A stretch of 23,692 nucleotides of DNA from 2-01-FULL-45-10 sp964433975 (lineage in GTDB: Bacteria; Omnitrophota; Gorgyraeia; 2-01-FULL-45-10): NCBI GenBank assembly GCA_964433975.1, contig CAYSSS010000024.1:1-23692 (forward strand), given 5' to 3'. This document shows, in pieces, positions 1 to 12,300 of this stretch. Positions within the stretch are counted from its first letter, which is position 1. The number at the start of each line of letters is the position of its first letter. A program made the position numbers and the translations under genes. The notes beneath the pieces were generated by a model. It had not been told where the DNA came from and did no database searches. It saw only the letters and a program-made list of their open reading frames with translations.

Positions 1-320
1 TCGCCGTCATATATCTTCGATACGGTGCCGGTCAGGGCCGCCGTGAAGGTCCTCTTCTCGATATTGGCCGTGGTCGAGGCGGTATCTGAGCTGAGCACAT
101 AATCATCTGCATAGTCGCCGGTCAGGGAGATACTGCCAACGCTTATTGTAATGGGTGACGCCGGATTATTGACATCCTGGTCGGCAAAACTTGCGGCGTA
201 GGCAAAGGTTGGAACGCGGCTGGTTATCTTATAACTCGATAAGCTTACTGTAGCGTCCATATTGCCATCATAAATCTTATCATTGCCTACGGCAGTGGCC
301 GTGATCTTCAATGCGCCGCT
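1..320 (-). repeat. YDG-type repeat modules in TpsA (start of array, cut by window edge)
   Basis: The translation shows VGNDKIYDGNMDATVSL and, about 95 residues later, a second VSKIYDG at the very edge. Between them are the usual beta-sandwich residues, for example YADDYVLSSDTASTTA. This spacing and the K-x-YDG signature match the YDG (MBG-like) repeat found near the C-terminal part of large TPS exoproteins. The number of copies cannot be seen because the window ends here. Confidence 0.75.
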
Positions 321-3300
321 TGTAAGAGTAAGCAAGCCGCTTAGCGCCAGATTGCTGTTCAAGATAACGTTATTGGTATTGTTGATTGTCAGATTATTCA
401 GCGCAGTTACACTGCTTGGGATTCCGACACCAGCAGAGCTTCCGCCAAAGATAAGGCTTGAAGACAACGTTGCGGACAAATTGGCCGGTGTGCCTGCGAT
501 CGCCGGCCCGTTGAGCGTTAAGGTGTTTGAGCCTACGGAGAATGCGCCACTTGTAAGGGTAAGCGTACCTCCGATTATCGCGTCGTTGGTCAGACCAACA
601 CCGCTGGCATTGTTAATCGTAACACTACCAAAAGTTGTCGCCGAGGAGCCGCCTATTGATTGCGTTATAGAGCCATTGAAATTGACTATTCCTACGTCGG
701 GAGTGAAAATTCCGCCATTCTTTGTCCAATTGCCCGTAACATTCAGATCAAAGCCATTCATGTCAAATGTGCCGTCCGCGATCTCAACGCCGGCAACGGT
801 CTTAGTGGCAGGTAAAGTAAATGTCCCGTTGTTACCGTTAATCTTTAAAGTGGCATTAGTATAAGTCCACGGCTTGATCGCGCGGCTGCCGCTGGTGGCG
901 GAATATTCTACGATGGAACCCGTATTTAAGGTAGGGGTGGTAACGTTCTCATCACCGGTAAGTTTTAAAGTAGCGTTGGAATTGGTGAAGGCGCCAGTAA
1001 CGGCAACATTATTACCGTTCAAATCCAAGGTACCGCCGGAGTTATCCAGGTTATTGGCTACGGTTAAACCTTGAGTCCCCTGCCCTCCTACGGCCTGATA
1101 AGTTGCCGGGGTATTCTGGTTATTCCATTCCGTGGCAATCCAGCCGGCGGTTCTGACGATGGGGGAAACCCGGACCTCATCAATTATACCCTTGAAATAA
1201 GTCTGATCCATACTATAGCGCGAGCCCAGGACAACGTTTCCGCCTATTGAGCGAGGCGTATAACTAAGTTCGCTTCCGTAAGGAGAACCGTCTACATATA
1301 ATGTCATCTTACTTGTAGAGCCATTGAAGACAAAGGCTAGCTGATGCCAGGAACCGGCACTAGGCGTATTTCCGAATTCTTTCCAGGCACCGTCATAAAC
1401 TCCAATTTTCCCTGTGACATCTTTAACCCAACCGCAGAGTAAGCGCCCGGTTTGTATATCAAACATATACTGGTTAATCGTAGAGGTATTATTGGCGTTT
1501 ATCCAGAATTCAAAAGTGTAGGTGGTGCCTGCTGAAGTGAACCCGGTCAAATTAATATAATCATTTGTCCCGTCGAAATTCTGAGCGTTGCCGATCTTCC
1601 CCGCTATTTCAACAGGCTCGCCAACCGCCCTTTTTGTTCCGGTATAACCATGGCCTGTGCTGTCGCTGATAGTAGTGGTGGTGGCATCTGCTAAATGCCA
1701 TACTGCGCTATAATCATAATCGCCGTGCCACACATTTGCCGCATCCTGTTGGTTGTCGGCTGAGGCATTGCCGTAATACATGTAAAGTATAGTGTCGTCA
1801 GATGCGGAAAGCGTGGGAATCTTTACCCAGGCAACCAGCTCTCCGGTACCAGGGGTGTATTGTTCAATCTCATGGGATAATTTAGTGGTGCCATTTGAAG
1901 AGGTAAATAAGATGTCGTAGCCAGTAGACAAAGCATAAGCCGCCAGTCCGGCGTCTGAAGCCAGCGAGATTAACAGCGGGAAGTCAGATAAATCTGAACC
2001 GCCGGAAACTACGGAATTAGAGATAGTAATGGCCTTACGGTATAACCAGCCTGAAGTGACATACCATGAAGACGGATCAGCTGTCAGGAGTTGTAATGTA
2101 CCGCCACCGGAATGGGTCAGATTATAGAAAGTATTACCGTAAGCTATAGTCTGGGTACCAGAGCCATTAAAATCCACCGTGCCGTTATTGTGTTTAAAAG
2201 CTCCTCCTGTGTCTGACCAGTTGCCGCCTACATACAAGGTGCCGGAAGGTGCAGTAAAGATGCCGGCGGTAATGGTAAAGTTATTGGCTACGGTGAGATT
2301 ATCCTGACAGGCAAAGGTTCCGCCGCTACCGTTAATGGTTAAGTTGTAGAACGAGCTGCCGCCGGCGGTAATATTATTGGTGCCGCTGGTAGCGGTAAAG
2401 GTAACCGTGCCAGCGCCGGCAGTAAAGGTGCCGGAATTTGCCCAGTTGCCGCCGACATTGATGGCAGAGGCGTTGGCCAATATGGTTCCGGCCGAGATCG
2501 TAAGGTTACCGCCAATCGTCAGGGTATCGGTCAGAGAGAGGATCCCGCTTCCCGCCTTCGTCAGGCCGATGGTGCCTGTTCCGGTAACCACTCCGCCGAC
2601 AGTGAGAGTACCGCCATTCACTGTCACGGTGCGGTCAGCACTTAAGGTCACTGCTCCCGTACTGAGATTAAGGTTATTCGTGCCGGTGAACGCAAAATTG
2701 CCGCTCCAGGTCTGGACGTATGGGTTGGCGAGCGTGATCGTGCCGCCTGAGGTGTTATTTATCGTGCCGCCGCTAAGAACGAGCGTGTTGGCTGAATTGC
2801 CGAGGGCCGAGGCGTTATTGATATTAAGGACACCGGTGGTTAAGGTAATGTTCTTGCCCGTTGTGCCGAACGTATTCGCGGCGTTCAAGTCTATAATATC
2901 AACGCTTGTGGTTATCGTCAAACTATACGGACCGCTGATAACTCCGTTAAAAATGATATGGCTGACTCCGCTGCCGTGGGTAAAAGTGACGTCTGTCCCG
3001 AGAATCACCGGCGCATCGATCTTCAGATACGATGCCGAGCCGCTGTTACCGATCATAATGCTGCTAGCATTGATTTGAATACCCGCAAGCGTAACCGTGC
3101 GCAAAAAGCTACTGTTTGTCTCGAAAAAAGATCCTGCATTCCAGACAACCGTATTGTTCACATCACCCAGAGCGCTATCGTTAAATAGGTAAATAAATCC
3201 TGAAGCGCCTTGTGTAATGGTATTACCTACGCCGCCGAAGGTATTCGCGCCAAAGAGCCTTAGTCGAACATTCGAATACGCCAGGTTATATGCGCCACTC

Positions 3301-6300
3301 AAGACACCAACCACGCCAAAAGTGGAATTGCCGGCTATTGTAACATTCGAACCCATTGCCACATTGTCGCTAAAATATGGGCCATTGTTGATCGTAATGC
3401 TTCCATTCCACTGGGCATTGTTTGGAATGACGCTTATCATGCTATTCGTACTAATGTTATTCGTAAACGTAGTTCCGGTATTCTGGATAAAAGTGCCTGT
3501 GCCAAGTGAAGTGTTTAAGTTGATGGCAAGAGTTCCGGTGCCATCGAGTGTCGTATTTCCCGAGTAGGTGTTATTACCGCCAAGGGTGAGCGTGCCGCTG
3601 CCAACCTTCGTTAATGAGACCGTTCCCAAGCCGTTCTGGATTATGCCGTTATAGACAGCAGGGGATGTGTTGTTGTAACCTATAGTAAGTGTCACTGCTC
3701 CGGCCCTACTCGATGTGATGGTGCCGCCGCTACCTGTAAGTGAGCCGAATGCCTGGTTATATCCATTCATATCCAGTGTGGCGCCAATGTTTATGGTCAG
3801 GGCCGAGGTGGAGCTTGCGCCTCCGAATACGTTATTTGCCCCGGCCTGGAGCGTGCCTGTCCCCACCATTGTTAAGCCCGTGTAACTGTTCGAGGCACTG
3901 GAGATGATAGTTGTTCCTGTACCGAACGCGGTCAGGGCAGTGGCATTCGCGCCGTTATTGCCAATTATGGCGGAGATCGTCAGTCCATTGCCGGCGCCGG
4001 TGTTATAGTTTCCGACAACCAAGTCGTAACCGCCGATCCCGTTAGTGCCGCCTATCAATCCGGGCACGGCTGAGCCGGAGATTATAACCGCGGTGCTGCC
4101 GACTACGAGCAAGCCGCCGCTATTGACGGTAAGAGCGTAACTATCAAGAGCTACCGTGACGCCGGTTGCGATTTTAAGGGTGTTGACCGTAAAGCTGCCG
4201 GTAAGCGTGGTGTTGGAGGTGGCTATGTAGTTAACACCGGAAGAACCGCCTGAAGTCGGCAACGTCGTATAGCCGGCGTAGGCCGACAGAGTATAAGGCG
4301 AAGAGCCGGAGGCAGTGGTCGCCCAGTCGCAGGTGGCTCCACCGTCTGAAGTGTAGATGACCCTGCCGCCATAGATGCCTGCGGCGTCTTTATTGCTGGT
4401 GGTGGTGATGGTAATGGTGCCTGTGCCGGCACCTGAGGCCTTACCCACCAGGAGGCTGCCGCCCGCGGTTGTGGCCGTAATCGTGCCCAGGTTCAGGATT
4501 GTACTCGTGCCGCCATTGGGATTAAGGATAATGCTGCTTGCGCCCGCGTTAATCGTGACATTGCCTAAGATCTGTCCGGAGGTGCCTGTGTTCTTACCTT
4601 TCACTTCAAGCGTACCGCCGCCCATGGTCAGGATATTGGCCGCGGCAACGACTCCTGTGGTGTTGGTGGAGAGGTCAAGTAATAGCTTGCCGCCATTTAC
4701 CACCACGCCTCCGTTAAATGTGCTGACGCCTGTTAAAGCGAGTGTCCCTACTCCGGCCTTTGTCAGGCTCATTGAGGCACCGGAGATGATACCGCCTACG
4801 GTGAGTGTGCCGCCGTTTACAGTAACTGTCCTGCTTGCACCCATAGTCACAGCGCCGGTGCCGAGGTTAAGATTATTGGTACCGATGAAGGTAAAGTTGC
4901 TCGACCATGTCTGGGCATAATTATTGAGCGTTATCGCGTTGCCTGAGGTGTTATCGAGCCACCAAAGATTGCCACTAATACCGATAACAAAAGTGTTGCT
5001 TGAGTTCCCCAGGGCTTGGGCATTATTGATATTGAGGATTCCTCCGTTAAATGTAACGGTCTTGCTCACACCTCCAAAGGTGTTGGCGCCTGAGAGCGTT
5101 ATGGCGCCATTGCTGTATCCTCCTAAAATCAGATTATACGCGCCGCTGATTACTCCGCCGACAGTCAAATTAACCGGAGTCGTTATGACGAGCGACGCAA
5201 ATTCCGGCGGGATACGGATATTTCCCGGAGTGGGGGTATACGAACTGAGCGTGACATTAGTAGTCATGGTAACATTACCGGCACCGAGGTTTAAATCATA
5301 AGGGCCGTAAAAATAGATGTACGACCCAGACCAGGTCATGGCGTAATTGTTGAGCGTAACTGGAGCGCCGCTGGTATTGCCGATGTAGGAATAACCGCCT
5401 CCTGCGTTTAATACAAAAGTGTTGTTCACGCTGCCGAGGGCCGAGGCGTTATTGAGATATAGACAGCCGGCATTTGAGCCGGTACCGAACGTGAAGCTCT
5501 TGCCGCTCCCGCCAAAGGTATTTGCTCCGGAGAGTGTAAGCATGCCGGTCATCCCTCCTGTCTTTGTCAGGTTGTAATTTCCGCTGATAACACCACCGAC
5601 AAGAAGATGAGTGTTCGCATTGGTCGTGATCGTGACATCGCTAGTCATGGTCACAGCACCGGTGCCAAAATTCAAAGGAGCATACCATTGCTTGAGCACT
5701 TCAAGGGCAATGGCAAAACTGCCTCCCCAGACTTGAGCGTAGTTAATTGTGAGAGCGCCATCGGTCTCGTTGACGATCGTACCGCCGTTGATGATAAAGG
5801 TGGTGCCTGCGTCGCCGATCGCTGAGGCATTATTTATATTGAAAGTCCCGGCGGTCAATGTGAAATTTTTCCCTGCCCCGCCGAATGTATTCGTACCTGA
5901 GAGCGTAAGCGCGCCAGTGCCCGCTTTGGCCAGGCTGTACGCGCCGCCTATCACACCGTCCACCCTAAGAGTGTTGGTGCCGTTCACAGTCAGCGTAGCG
6001 TTGCTTTCGAGCGTCACCGCGCCCGTACCCATATTCAGATTATCGGTGCCTGTGAACACGAAACTGCCGTTCCACGTCTGGGCGTTATTGTTCGAAAGCG
6101 TGAGTGAGCCGGCTGAGGTATTATCTATAGTCCCGCCGCTAATGGTAAAGGTGCCTGTGCCAAGCAGTGTAGCGCTGTCAATATAGAGCGTGCCGGCGTT
6201 CAGTGTCGTGCCGCCGGAGTGGGTGTTGGACGCGCTTAGATTCAATGCGCCTGCGCTAGCTTTGGTCACGCCGGGGGTATTGGTATCGGTAATCGGGGCG

Positions 6301-9300
6301 GTGATCTTCAGATCTTTAATGGTAAATAATTTGAATTCATTATTCGGGCTTGCGGGGGCAGTCAGGGTATAGTTGGCTGCGCCGGCTATTGTGTTTGTAT
6401 TCGTGCCCGCCGAGCATATCGCGCCTGTAGCGATAGTCAATGTCTTTGTTCCTGTGGCGCCTATCGTATAGATAACGCCGTTACCGCTAATCAGGAGAGA
6501 ATTCCATGTTCTATTGGCATCGGGCGAGGCCGACGCCGTGAGCCGCACGTTCTGCGTAGAGCCGTCATCAGTGGATGTGGTATATTCGGTCGTTAAATCA
6601 AGCGGCCTGATGCCGTTCGTGTTGCCGTTGGTATCCACGTTATAGGTAACGAACCCGATGCCTGAGCCCGTAGCCGAAATATCGCCGATGGCGTAGGGCA
6701 CGATACTGATAGTAGTGCTTCCGGCTGCCCCGCCACCGCCTGTTAAGTTAAGTCCCGCTGGGTCGGTAAACATGATATTGGTGTTTCCAGCGCCGGGGTT
6801 TGAGCCAAGATTCGTGCCGCGGAAGAGCATCGTCGCACCCGAGGACCGCGAGATACTAGCGAATGTCAGCGTGGTCGCTCCGCCGGCTCCTGAGGTGGCG
6901 CTCACGGTGTTATCCCCAAAACTTAGATTAAGAGCGCCTACCGTCTCGGAAGAAGCGGCTGAGTCATTGCCTATAAAATTAAAACTGCCGCCCTTCATCG
7001 TGATGGACACTGCATCAGCGATACGGCTGGCGACGTTCGTGGCGCTGTTATCGAGAGTGAGCGCGCCGCCGCCCTGGATAGTAAAGGAAGTGCAGTTAAG
7101 AGCCGTGCCCGTGCCGCTAAAGGTAAGAGTGCCTGAACTTATCGTAGTGGCGTCGGAGTAGGTGTTGGCGGCGGTTAAGGTTAGCGTACCAGATCCTGCC
7201 TTGGTCACGCCGAACCCGGCCCCTGATATTACGCCCCCCACTGTGAGGATGCCGGCACTTACAGTCACGGTGCGGTCCGCGCTTAATGTCACCGCGCCTG
7301 CGCCGAGGTTAAGATCGCCGGTGCCGGTGAATGTAAAGTCACCGCCCCATGTCTGGAGATTGTTATTTGAAAGAGTGATCGCGCTCCCGTAGGTATTGTT
7401 AATAGTGCCGCCGTTTATAGTGAATGTACCGGCGCCGATGGCTGTGGCGCTATTGATATTCAGTGTGCCGGCATTAAGTGTCGTATCTCCGGAGTAAGTA
7501 TTGTCGCCGCCAAGTGTAAGCGTGCCATCGCCGGCCTTCGTGAGCGAAACCGTTCCCGAGCCGTTCTCTATGATACCGTTATAAACAGCAGGGCTTGTAT
7601 TATCGTAACCGATGGTCAGTATTACAGTACCGGCGCTGCTTGAGGTGATCGTGCCGCCTTCGCCAGTCAGAGAGCCAAGCGCTTGGCTGAATCCTGCCAT
7701 ATCCAATATACCGCCTGTGATGGTAAGGGCCGAAGTGGAGCTTGCTCCGCCAAATACGTTCGGCGCTCCGGCTGTAAGCGTGCCGGCACTCACCGTGGTG
7801 GTCCCGGTGTAGGTGTTGGCGCCTGATAATATTACCGTATCTGCCGTGGTCTTTGTAACGCCGACATTGCCTGCCAGTATAGCGCTTATCGAACCGTTTC
7901 TGACATCGTAACCGGTGCTACAAGTCAAAATACCGGTTGTGCCGGTAATAGCTCCGCCTGAAAGGACCATGGTTCCTGTTGCGGCAAGATCTTTGTCGGC
8001 AATGGCGAGCGTGCCGGCGCCGACGGTCAGGTAGCCGAAGTCGGGCCGGGATGAACTGGATAGAGTTAAGGTGTTGCCGAGTGTGAGCGAACCGGAGAAT
8101 CCGCTCGCCAGCGTGAGCACGCCGAGGGTGAGGGCACTTGAGGCGGGAGTGGTGATCGCGGCGCTTCCTATATTTATGACCGCCCTGTTCGTCGCGGTGG
8201 AAGGATAGCCGTAGGCCTTGTCCCAGTTTGCCGTGTCAGTCCAAGTTATCCCGTCTCCGCCGGCGTCCCAGGTCCAGACCTGGTCCTGTAAATAAGGGTA
8301 TGTTGCCGGCGACGTATCTATATTCCAGATAGGCGTGGCGAAATCCCAACCGTTATAGGTTGCCTGAAGTTTCATCTCCGCAGTCGTCGCGCTGTGCACG
8401 GTCGCCGGAGAAGCTTTATTGCCGATGCCGTTAAGCGTGGGATTATTGGTGCTGTTCCAGTAACTGTCGCCTTCGCTGTAGTCACCATAGGTGTCGTAGC
8501 CGATAAAGCCGCCCTTATTGGTAGTGCCGGTTACTACTCCGGTAGAGTAACAATTTAAGATGTCGAGATTACTATTGCTTGAAACGCCTAGCTGATACCC
8601 GACTAAACCGCCGACATAGCTGACGCCGGTTACGCTGCCGGTTGCATACGAATCAGTTATTGTAATGGTTTGAGTGTTAGCAACACTCATAGCACTCCGG
8701 CCAATCAGGCCTCCGGCATTATTTCCGGTGGCAGTGACCGTGCCGGTAGCATAGCATTTATCAACCACAATGGTAGCGAGATTACTGTAAGCGTAATTTT
8801 CTCCGATCAGGCCGCCGACATAGGTAACGCCGCTGACATTGCCGGTAGCGTAAGAACTGGTGACGTTAATAATAGGCATGGATGCTGAGCCATGACCGTA
8901 GGTACGTCCGATTAAACCGCCGACATAGGTGCTGCTTCCGATGACGTTGCCCGTTGCGTAGCAATCGGTTATAAAAATGCCCTTGATAGAAGAGTTTGTA
9001 TAATAATCTAAGGCGCGCCCGACCAAGCCGCCGACATAACTAGTTCCGGTTACATTTGCAGTTGCATAAGAGTTGGAGATGTTTATTATAGCAGTACTGG
9101 ACTGCACATAAATCTGCCCGATTAAACCGCCGGTATAACTTGAGTTTCCGGTAACGCTTCCGGTCACATAACAGTTAGTGACATCAATTAGGTGGATAGC
9201 AGATCCGATTAAACCTCCAACAGAACCATTGCCGGTGATATTGACATTTACCAGCCCAACATCTTTGATCGTCCTAGAGCCGGTAGTGAACACAGATCCG

Positions 9301-12300
9301 AATAAGCCGATACCGTCAACAGCCGGCATATTTATGAAAAGATCTGAGATGGTCTTACTATTTCCGTCAAAGTTACCGCTGAAAGCCCACGTTGTACTTG
9401 AAGTAGACCAGGTCCTTCCAATTGGCTCGAAGCCTGATCCTGAATTCCAGTTTGCCGTACCGGCCGCAGCAATATCGTTCGCGAGTTTATAGTATGAAGC
9501 ACGACTGCATCTCATTGCCTGCAGGTCATAGACATCGCGGATCTCATAAGGTGTAGCCACTGCTCCTGTCCCGATATAGCGGTTAAAGGTGCCGCCGGAG
9601 ATGGCGAAGGTCTTTGTGGCTCCGATAGTAAATGCCGGCAGGTTCGCCGGAACGACATGGTCAGAGACAGTAAAGGCGCCGCTGGACTGATAATAATCAC
9701 CGGCAAGTGTAATGGCATAGCCGGTGGCCTGAGTAAAGATTCCGGCGTAGCCGGCAAGATAAAGGTCCTGGATGCTTATCACGGCATTAACCGTGCAGTT
9801 GCCGCTCTTGGCATAGTCAAAGATAGCTGTCTCCGTAGCACCGGGTACACTTGCGCCGCCTGTGCCGCCGGAGGTAGTTGACCAGTTATTGGTATCGTTC
9901 CAGTTTGCCGTGGAGGTAGCAATCCAGTAGCGCGGCGTACCGTTGGGGACGGGGAACAACCAATAGGTGTTATTCAACACGTTGGTGGAATTAAAGGCGA
10001 TTATCTGGTAGCCGGTGGAGGAATTACAATATGAAACCGAGACATAGTCAATGGTAGATGCGCCTATTACTCTCAGGAGAAAGGTAGCCGCAGCATCTGA
10101 TTGCAGAGTGAGCAGATTACTGGCTGCGCCGCGCAGGATTAGAGAATTGGTGATAGTCTGCGTAGTGCCGTTGGTAAAGGTCAGGATATCAGCGCTTGAT
10201 ACAGTCTTAGTCAGCGCATAGAAACTGGTGGAGCCGGTAAAAGTCTGGTTTGTGCCATCCAAGGTCACTGTGCCTGTGTTGTAAGTAAAGGTCCCGCCTA
10301 ATCTTGTCCAGTTACCGGCTACTGTAAAAGTTCTACCTGTGGTAGGCGCAGTCAAGGTGCCTGAAGAGATAATCACGTCTCCCTCAACATCGATGTTCCC
10401 GTTAGTGGCAGTAAGCGTTCCGCCGGATACGGTTAAAGTCCCGGCCACAGTCAGGGTCTTGCCGGTGGCCAAAGTCAGGATGCCGGCATTCAGCGTCACA
10501 TTGCCTGTGCCGCTTGAGGCCGTGGTAGTGGCAAGAGAATTAGCCACCGTAACCGTGCTGGTATAACCTGAATTAAGCGAGAGACTACCAATGGCACTGG
10601 TAAAGCCCACATCTACGCTGGAAGTCGTATTGGCTGTAGCGTTAAATACCACATCGTCACCGGCGCCCGGAGTAGCAGCTCCTCCCAGCCCGTCCCAGTT
10701 AGCGACATTTGACCAAAGGCCGGCGGCAGCGCCGATCCAGGTTGCCGTAGCATCCCAATTATAGTTATTAGTGCGGTTGGTGGATTCGGTCATGGCGATT
10801 TTCAGGGGGTCAAGATTGTAAGAATCTTCCACCCAGAGGTAAGTCAGGTCGCGGTCGCCGCGCGGGTCAATATACCAATTCTCACCAGCTACGGTAGAAA
10901 CCACGCGCACATACCGGGCATAGGCGCCTTTTAGCAAAAGTTCGCCTAAAATAGTGAAGGTTTTTCCGGCTTCAAAATAGATGTATTTATCGGGGACCGT
11001 GCATTTTAGATTGGAAAAGGTGATGTTGCCGTAGAGATAGGCAGGATCTTCTCCTTTTAATTCGATATTCTCCGCAGTTAAAGTAAGATTTGCTTCTTTA
11101 GGGTAAATTATCGCGCCGAATCCGTCAGGAGGGCCTGTAATTTGGACACTTGTGCCGATACCAACGGATTCTAATATATCGATATTCCCTATGGTTCTTT
11201 GAATATGTATATTAGGGCTGTCTATATTCAATGGGGTGACTGTGGTACCGAACCTATTGGCTATCAAAGTTATGCTGTTACCCTGGAGTATGGCCCCGGG
11301 GGTGGTGTCTATGGCATTCTCTGTCTTAAGCGTAAAGTCGCTTGTGACCATGTAAGTGACTTTCAGGCCGTTGCCCTCGATAGTTATAAGATCATCGACT
11401 CTTGTGCAGGCGCTTATGGATATATCCTGATCGAGCCTGTTTACTTCTATATTGGCGGTGGAACCGGCCAGATTGGCGTTTATATTGCCGTTCGATACTA
11501 TCTTTATGACGCCGTCCACCTCTACCATGCCTGTGGCCTTCACCACACCGGTATTATTGATAGCGTTCTCGAATATGTCATTTGCTGTCTTGGCACTCAT
11601 CATAACCTGGGTGGCCTCGATCGTGCCTGAATTCTTTACGGCGTCCTTCACGTCATTGCCATTCATATCGAGCACCTTGCCTGTCGTCTTCTCGTTTATC
11701 TCCACCTGCAGGAAGCCTCTCCTGTCAAAGCTCACGGTGACCTTGTCCCCTGAGGCGAGATTGACCGTGCCCACTTTGGCCACGAGAACACCGGTGTCGC
11801 CGTTAGAGACCGCGCTCGCTATCAAAGCTATATTGCTTCCGGTGATGCGCCCCTCGTTCAGGATATATGCGAACTCGGAATTGACATTGCGCTCTAGGAT
11901 ATAATTACCGTTTATAAAATTATTGGTGGATATGTCAAGCGTGGAAGCGATGAGGTTATTTACATTGACCTGAGCTGTAGGAGCAAAGTATATTCCATTA
12001 GGATTGACCAAAAAGAGTGTTCCGTTGGCATTGAGAGCGCCGTATATCTGGCTCATCTGGGACCCTGTTACTCTGCTCAAGACCGAAGCATCGCTCGAGG
12101 GCTGTATGAAAGTTACCACTTCATTATACGCTATATTAAAGCTATTAAAATTAATAACGGCCTTATCGGAGGCGGTGATATTCAGAGTGGTGGCCGTGGG
12201 CTTATCAAAAGTGGCGGACCCGTTCTCGACTTGCTCGCCCTCCGGTAAAGCATAGAGAGCTGCACAGCTCAAGAACGAGGCCATCAAAACCGTTAATGCT

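Larger units (their letters stand above)
2340..8150 (-). repeat. Autotransporter-associated beta-strand (PATR-like) repeats in TpsA
   Basis: The translation contains many copies of a glycine/threonine-rich unit of the form LTKAGxGTLTLGGxNTYSG followed by TTLNAGTL. A longer composite of about 110 residues recurs: a GTFTINGG strand, a NNxQTW motif, an FTFTGT-NLNLG strand, then RTVTV-GGTLTVGGVISG and the PATR core. NNxQTW-like segments occur near 2715, 4910, 5330, 5725, 6075 and 7350. Such repeats form beta-helical stalks in exported proteins. Copies are diverged at the DNA level, so this is an old amplification with a few younger duplications. Confidence 0.85.

Noticed and set aside
8400..9250. 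Regularly spaced near-identical short DNA repeats that could suggest a CRISPR array
   Set aside because: They are codons of the GLUG motifs (SYATG and GGLIG) in an open reading frame, with variable spacing and diverged copies.
9512..9757. Minus-strand open frame of 81 codons inside tpsA, and a similar one at 4223-4432
   Set aside because: Both are out of frame with the confirmed TpsA translation, which shows GLUG/PATR signatures at the same places.
283..12255. Many plus-strand open frames opposite tpsA (for example 283-864, 2377-3078, 6715-7161, 11452-11904)
   Set aside because: They are mirror frames of the Gly/Thr/Val-rich repeats of the giant minus-strand gene; their Pro/Val-rich translations show no domains and no ribosome-binding sites.
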